A DNA stretch of 64,000 bases. Origin: Clostridiaceae bacterium. Lineage in GTDB: Bacteria > Bacillota > Clostridia > Oscillospirales > Acutalibacteraceae. The notes beneath the pieces were generated by a model, which worked only from the letters and a program-made list of their open reading frames with translations, searched no databases and had not been told where the DNA came from. How positions within the stretch are numbered: position 1 is the first letter of the stretch; every line of letters starts with the position of its first letter. This document shows, one piece after another, positions 60,661-64,000 of this stretch. The stretch is from assembly GCA_030530095.1 (NCBI GenBank), contig JAUMVO010000002.1:62001-126000 (forward strand), read 5' to 3'. A program made the position numbers and the translations under genes.

Positions 60661-61434
60661 TCAGCCGAAATAAATATCAAGTATCATCATTATAACGAAA
60701 CCTATCGCAAGGCCGATAGTTGCGATATTTGAGTGCTTGCCGGTCTGCGAGTCGGGAATCAATTCCTCGACTACGACGTAAACCATAGCGCCCGCTGCAA
60801 AGGAAAGCAGATAAGGTAAAGCCGTAATGACTATACTTGTCAGCAAAACTGTCAGCAGTCCGAAAATCGGCTCAACCGCGCCCGAAAGAGTGCCGAGCAG
60901 AAAAGCCTTGATTTTGGAAACGCCTTCGGATTTAAGGGGCATCGAGATAATTGCACCCTCGGGGAAATTCTGAAGCGCGATACCCGCCGCAAGTACCATA
61001 ACCGAAGCAAAGGTGATGTTGGCGCTGCTGTTCAGGGCAGCTGCAAGCGTAACGCCGATTACCATACCCTCGGGTATGTTGTGAAGCGTGACGGCAAAGA
61101 CCATCATAGTCGCGTTCTTCAGCTTCGAGCCCTTAAGTCCCTCCTGAGTCTTACTCTCGACGTGAAGATGCGGAATAATCGTATCAAGAACAAGCAAAAA
61201 GCCTATACCCAGTAAGAATCCCAGAGCGGCGGGAATAAACTTATATGTATAGTTATCTGCCATTTCAATCGACGGCAGCATCAGCGACCAGATTGAAGCG
61301 GCAAGCATAACTCCCGCTGCGAAGCCGAGAAGAAACTTCTCAAAGGTTTCGTGTATTTTGTTTCGCATAAAGAATACCATTGCCGAGCCGAGCATCGTGC
61401 CGGCAAAAGGTATCAAAAGTCCTGCAGCAAGCAT
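60661..61434 (-). CDS. ZIP-family metal transporter
   Basis: The 257-residue protein has eight membrane helices and both ZIP metal motifs: HNIPEGMVIG in helix four and QNFPEGAIIS in helix five. The His of the second motif is replaced by Gln-Asn here. It imports zinc or other divalent metals, as ZupT does. A short loop carries HLHVES, possibly metal-binding. It is on its own. Confidence 0.9.
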   Translation of the reverse strand: MLAAGLLIPFAGTMLGSAMVFFMRNKIHETFEKFLLGFAAGVMLAASIWSLMLPSIEMADNYTYKFIPAALGFLLGIGFLLVLDTIIPHLHVESKTQEGLKGSKLKNATMMVFAVTLHNIPEGMVIGVTLAAALNSSANITFASVMVLAAGIALQNFPEGAIISMPLKSEGVSKIKAFLLGTLSGAVEPIFGLLTVLLTSIVITALPYLLSFAAGAMVYVVVEELIPDSQTGKHSNIATIGLAIGFVIMMILDIYFG

Positions 61435-61503
61435 TTTTATTACCCCTAATCAATTATTTCTGTGAGATTATACGCCTATATAATGAATATTGCAAGACTT
61501 ATA

Positions 61504-61923
61504 TTAAAATGACAGTCGGTTAATTCCGAGCGAGGCGTCGTATTCGCGCGTAACCTCTGCGTCAACCGAAATAATCACCATCTCAAGAGTAAGCGAAATC
61601 TTTGCGTTCAGCAGATGTCCGCCGACAGTATTTCCGCCCTTTCCCGCACAGGTGATATGCGCATGAACATATGGCTTATTATCAACCGAAGTGATATTAC
61701 CCGAAAGATCAAGTATTTCGTGATTACCGCTGTATGGAAATCTTTCGTAGTCCCCTTTTTCAAGGTCAAAAACCCCGACGGTAAAGTCGTCGGTCGCACC
61801 TATCGCGCTGAAAAAGGCCGTTTTTATTGACAGCTCCGATGCTACGGTTTTTATGCTTTCGATTATTTCATCATCCTTATCAAGTCTGACGACAGTCTTA
61901 TCGCCGTACTGTTTATAATACAT
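61504..61923 (-). CDS. PPC-domain (DUF296) protein
   Basis: The 139-residue protein matches the PPC/DUF296 domain throughout: FFSAIGATDDFTVGVFD, YVHAHITCAGK with the His pair, GGHLLNAKIS. In bacteria these are small trimeric proteins, sometimes metal-binding or DNA-associated; the function is not settled. GAGAGGTG precedes the ATG. Confidence 0.85.
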   Translation of the reverse strand: MYYKQYGDKTVVRLDKDDEIIESIKTVASELSIKTAFFSAIGATDDFTVGVFDLEKGDYERFPYSGNHEILDLSGNITSVDNKPYVHAHITCAGKGGNTVGGHLLNAKISLTLEMVIISVDAEVTREYDASLGINRLSF

Positions 61924-61993
61924 ACTGCACCTCTCAAATTAAAATAGCAGAAACATATTAACATATTTTTTTAATAAAATAAAGGGCTCGTTC

Positions 61994-62022
61994 TCGACAA
62001 AGCGGTATATTTCTGTTATAAT
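61994..62022 (+). promoter_or_regulatory. Predicted promoter of the flavodoxin gene
   Basis: TCGACA (61994-61999), 17-base spacer, perfect TATAAT (62017-62022). Confidence 0.65.
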
Positions 62023-62050
62023 TGATTTATTACATAGCGGAGGTGCTGTT

Positions 62051-62521
62051 ATGTCAAATAAACTTGTAGCGTATTTTTCGGCAAGCGGAGTTACAGCCGA
62101 TAAGGCAAAAGCGCTTGCAGACGCGGCTTCGGCAACGCTTTATGAAATCAAACCCGAAAAGCCGTACACGGATGCAGAGCTTAACTGGCGCAATCCCCTT
62201 TCACGCTGCAACCGTGAAAAGATTAAAGGAACAAAGCCCGAAATAATCAAAGGCGATATCGATATCGGCGCTTATGACGTTATTTTCATCGGCTTTCCTA
62301 TCTGGTATTACCGCGAACCGCTCGTTATAGACAGTTTTCTTGACGCCTATGATTTCGGCGGCAAAACCGTTGTACTTTTCGCAACAAGCGGCGGCAGCGC
62401 CTTCGGTAAGACTATCGAAAAGATAAGCGCAGAATACCCAAATGCAAAATTCGTCGAGGGCTTAGTGCTCAATGGAAATTACAGCCCGGAACAGTTAAAA
62501 GAATTTGCGGAGAAATACTGA
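62051..62521 (+). CDS. Flavodoxin
   Basis: The 156-residue protein begins VAYFSASGVTADKAKALA, the flavodoxin FMN-phosphate loop, and has GFPIWYYREP near 79-88 and LFATSGGSAFGK near 108-119, which close over the flavin. It matches the clostridial long-loop flavodoxin type and carries electrons in place of ferredoxin or acts on quinone-like substrates. GGAGGTG precedes the ATG. The next gene starts 2 bases after its stop. Confidence 0.9.
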   Translation: MSNKLVAYFSASGVTADKAKALADAASATLYEIKPEKPYTDAELNWRNPLSRCNREKIKGTKPEIIKGDIDIGAYDVIFIGFPIWYYREPLVIDSFLDAYDFGGKTVVLFATSGGSAFGKTIEKISAEYPNAKFVEGLVLNGNYSPEQLKEFAEKY

Positions 62522-62523
62522 TA

Positions 62524-63045
62524 ATGGAAAACACCAAGAAGCTGAAAATAACCGCTGTTATCAGCGGCGTGCTGACCGCGGCAATCTGCGCGGTTATGAA
62601 TTTCATATTTATACCCGCAATTGAAAAGGGCGCCGCAACGCGTTGCTTTGATATGACCTTCGGCTATAGCTTTACCGACGCACTTCGCTTCCTTTCAACA
62701 ATTTCCGCGGAAGGCAAAGCAATTTATCTTAGCAGACAGCTACCGCTTGATTTCATTTATCCCATAGCTTACTGCGTATTCTTCTGCGTTCTGATTTATC
62801 TGCTGATGGAGTCAAAAAGCCTGCTGTTTATATTCCCTGTTATGCTTGCGATTTTTGACTATATCGAAAACGTCTGCGTAGTTATAATGCTGAAAGCTGA
62901 GGTGCCGTCAATTGTTTTCGTCAGCTTCGCTTCGTCGGCTACAATGATGAAATCAATGCTGATGTATGTATGCTTCTTACTGATAGCGGTGCTGATTATA
63001 CTCAGAATTGTTGCAAATACCAAGAAAAAGCGAAAAGCTGAATAA
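62524..63045 (+). CDS. Four-helix membrane protein of unknown function
   Basis: The 173-residue protein has four membrane helices (about 10-30, 77-95, 99-120, 140-160) and a basic C-terminus (RIVANTKKKRKAE). Between helices two and three it has FDYIENVCVV. No family recognised. It is coupled to the flavodoxin gene (two-base gap) and may use or protect it. Confidence 0.7.
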   Translation: MENTKKLKITAVISGVLTAAICAVMNFIFIPAIEKGAATRCFDMTFGYSFTDALRFLSTISAEGKAIYLSRQLPLDFIYPIAYCVFFCVLIYLLMESKSLLFIFPVMLAIFDYIENVCVVIMLKAEVPSIVFVSFASSATMMKSMLMYVCFLLIAVLIILRIVANTKKKRKAE

Positions 63046-63058
63046 TGAATGTAATAAT

Positions 63059-63083
63059 AAAGCTCCCTCATTGAGGGAGCTTT
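63059..63083. terminator. Bidirectional terminator between the membrane protein and the SLH protein gene
   Basis: 11-bp stem AAAGCTCCCTC/GAGGGAGCTTT with a 3-base loop, between convergent genes. Confidence 0.85.
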
Positions 63084-63098
63084 ATTTATTGTTTTTGA

Positions 63099-64000
63099 TT
63101 AAAACAGATTGAACATATCAGCCTTATCCATACGCATAACTATCGTTGCGATTTCAGCACGTGATGCCGTTGCAGTGGGAGCAAGATTTCCGCTCTTGCC
63201 GGAGATTATAGAGTTCTGAACTGCCCATGCCATAGCATTCTTTGCGAATGAGCTTACGGTTGCCGCATCCGGAAACGATGCAAGAGTCGAATCGGCATTT
63301 GTAATCTCGGGCGAACCCATGTATCTGTAAAGAATGGTCGCAACCTGCTCTCTTGTAATCTTATCTCCGACACCGAACCTGCCGTTATCGTAACCTTTGA
63401 TGATATCGTGGTCAACCGCCCAGCAGACGGACGAAGCATAATACGAGCCATTCACAATGTCGGGCATAGTAGTCGAAAATTCATCATAAGCTGAAACGTA
63501 CGCGTCTGCAATTCTCGCAAGAATTACAACGAAGTCCTGACGCTGAAGCGCATCAGCAGGGCCAAACTTGCCGTTCTTGTAGCCGGTAATCCAGCCGCGC
63601 GAAGCGTTGTAAACAGCGGCTTCTTTATACCAGGCATCATCCGAAATATCGGGGAAACTGATCTGATCGTGCTCGGTAGCAGGTTCCATAGGAATATAAA
63701 CTCTTACTGCATTCCAAGGCTCATTATACCATACAACGGCATCGGTAACCTCTTCACCGTTAATGATTATACTGAAACCTTCAATTTCAGACAGAGGCTT
63801 GGTCTCCAAATTGCCTATTGCCTTTACACTGTCAATCCAGTCATATCCCGGTTTAAGTTCGCTGTAAAGCTCAACCGTGTACAATCTGTCAAGCTTGACC
63901 TGATCTTCGCCGTAACCTATACCGTGAGTAACACCGTTAGAAAGATATCCAAGAGCTCCGACGGGGTTTTTGCTGCCGTCAAACGTTATCTCAAAATTGT
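63099..64000 (-). CDS. Surface protein with three SLH domains (C-terminal part)
   Basis: The frame is open from the stop at 63099 to the right edge, so the start of the gene lies outside the window; a reading from 63884 is not a real start. The last 180 residues hold three S-layer-homology repeats: FPDISDDAWYKEAAVYNASRG with GYKNGKFGP, MPDIVNGSYYASSVCWAVDH with GYDNGRFGVGD, and FPDAATVSSFAKNAMAWAVQ with ISGKSGNLAP. These bind pyruvylated cell-wall polymers and fix the protein to the surface. The visible N-terminal part is beta-rich and may be a carbohydrate-binding or Ig-like domain. Confidence 0.92.
   Translation of the reverse strand, partial: NFEITFDGSKNPVGALGYLSNGVTHGIGYGEDQVKLDRLYTVELYSELKPGYDWIDSVKAIGNLETKPLSEIEGFSIIINGEEVTDAVVWYNEPWNAVRVYIPMEPATEHDQISFPDISDDAWYKEAAVYNASRGWITGYKNGKFGPADALQRQDFVVILARIADAYVSAYDEFSTTMPDIVNGSYYASSVCWAVDHDIIKGYDNGRFGVGDKITREQVATILYRYMGSPEITNADSTLASFPDAATVSSFAKNAMAWAVQNSIISGKSGNLAPTATASRAEIATIVMRMDKADMFNLF

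Noticed and set aside
1-64000. CRISPR array, prophage or transposase
   Set aside because: No regularly spaced repeats, phage structural genes, integrase or transposase reading frames were found.

Overview
The window looks like a chromosomal segment of a spore-forming, strictly anaerobic, low-to-moderate GC Gram-positive bacterium of the class Clostridia, most like the gut Ruminococcus/Oscillospiraceae group. The evidence is an alpha/beta-type small acid-soluble spore protein, a monomeric-type [FeFe] hydrogenase with an NAD(P)-linked partner, a CGAAC-N4-GTTCG LexA box, an LPKTG cell-wall anchor, AGGAGG ribosome binding sites, and many intracellular glycosidases with a GPH-type sugar symporter. 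The species cannot be named from sequence reading alone.

Layout. 1-2.5 kb: start of tpiA and all of pgk (glycolysis), then a WYL-domain regulator split by a one-base change in an A-tract, in one operon with a GH2 glycosidase. 4.3-5.5 kb: an acyltransferase-3 gene followed at once by tRNA-Leu(UAG). 5.5-10.1 kb: an SDR dehydrogenase and the hydrogenase pair. 10.2-17 kb: a spore protein, a membrane-anchored parvulin foldase, a Cof-type phosphatase and a large cell-wall-anchored protein with two metallophosphoesterase domains. 16.9-22.6 kb: xpt plus a BMP-type nucleoside/purine ABC transporter in one operon. 22.7-29.4 kb: phosphohexomutase, NifU-like protein and GH38 alpha-mannosidase, divergent from a GH36 alpha-galactosidase. 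29.4-33 kb: tRNA-Leu(CAA) with a partial copy of its 3' end, a GGDEF protein and a GPH symporter. 33-41.7 kb: housekeeping and repair genes (phosphatase, oxidoreductase, dCMP deaminase, trmB, radC-uvrB-uvrA). 41.7-45.4 kb: metF, DUF5685, a J-like protein and a membrane protein in one tightly packed operon, then a zinc-ribbon membrane protein. 45.4-48.8 kb: dinB under a LexA box, an esterase and galM. 48.9-55.6 kb: a six-gene operon of tandem FHA protein, RodA/FtsW, PBP2, GH28, HAD phosphatase and acyltransferase. 55.6-64 kb: tRNA-Leu(CAG) with a partial copy of its 5' end, MATE exporter, NifX-like protein, M32 carboxypeptidase, two small membrane proteins, ZIP transporter, PPC-domain protein, flavodoxin, and the C-terminal end of an SLH-domain surface protein that runs off the edge.

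Two themes stand out. First, all three tRNA genes in the window are tRNA-Leu. Two carry a clear partial self-copy at nearly the same distance (153 and 156 bp). The third has a likely decayed 5' fragment upstream, with an acyltransferase gene between fragment and intact tRNA. Two of the three loci share a 22-bp motif upstream of the tRNA. This looks like repeated insertion or recombination at tRNA-Leu genes. Second, there are compact operons with unusual membership: FHA-RodA-PBP without a kinase, metF-DUF5685-degenerate J protein-membrane protein, and a hydrogenase paired with a NuoF-tail/GltD fusion. No CRISPR array, rRNA, phage module or transposase was seen.
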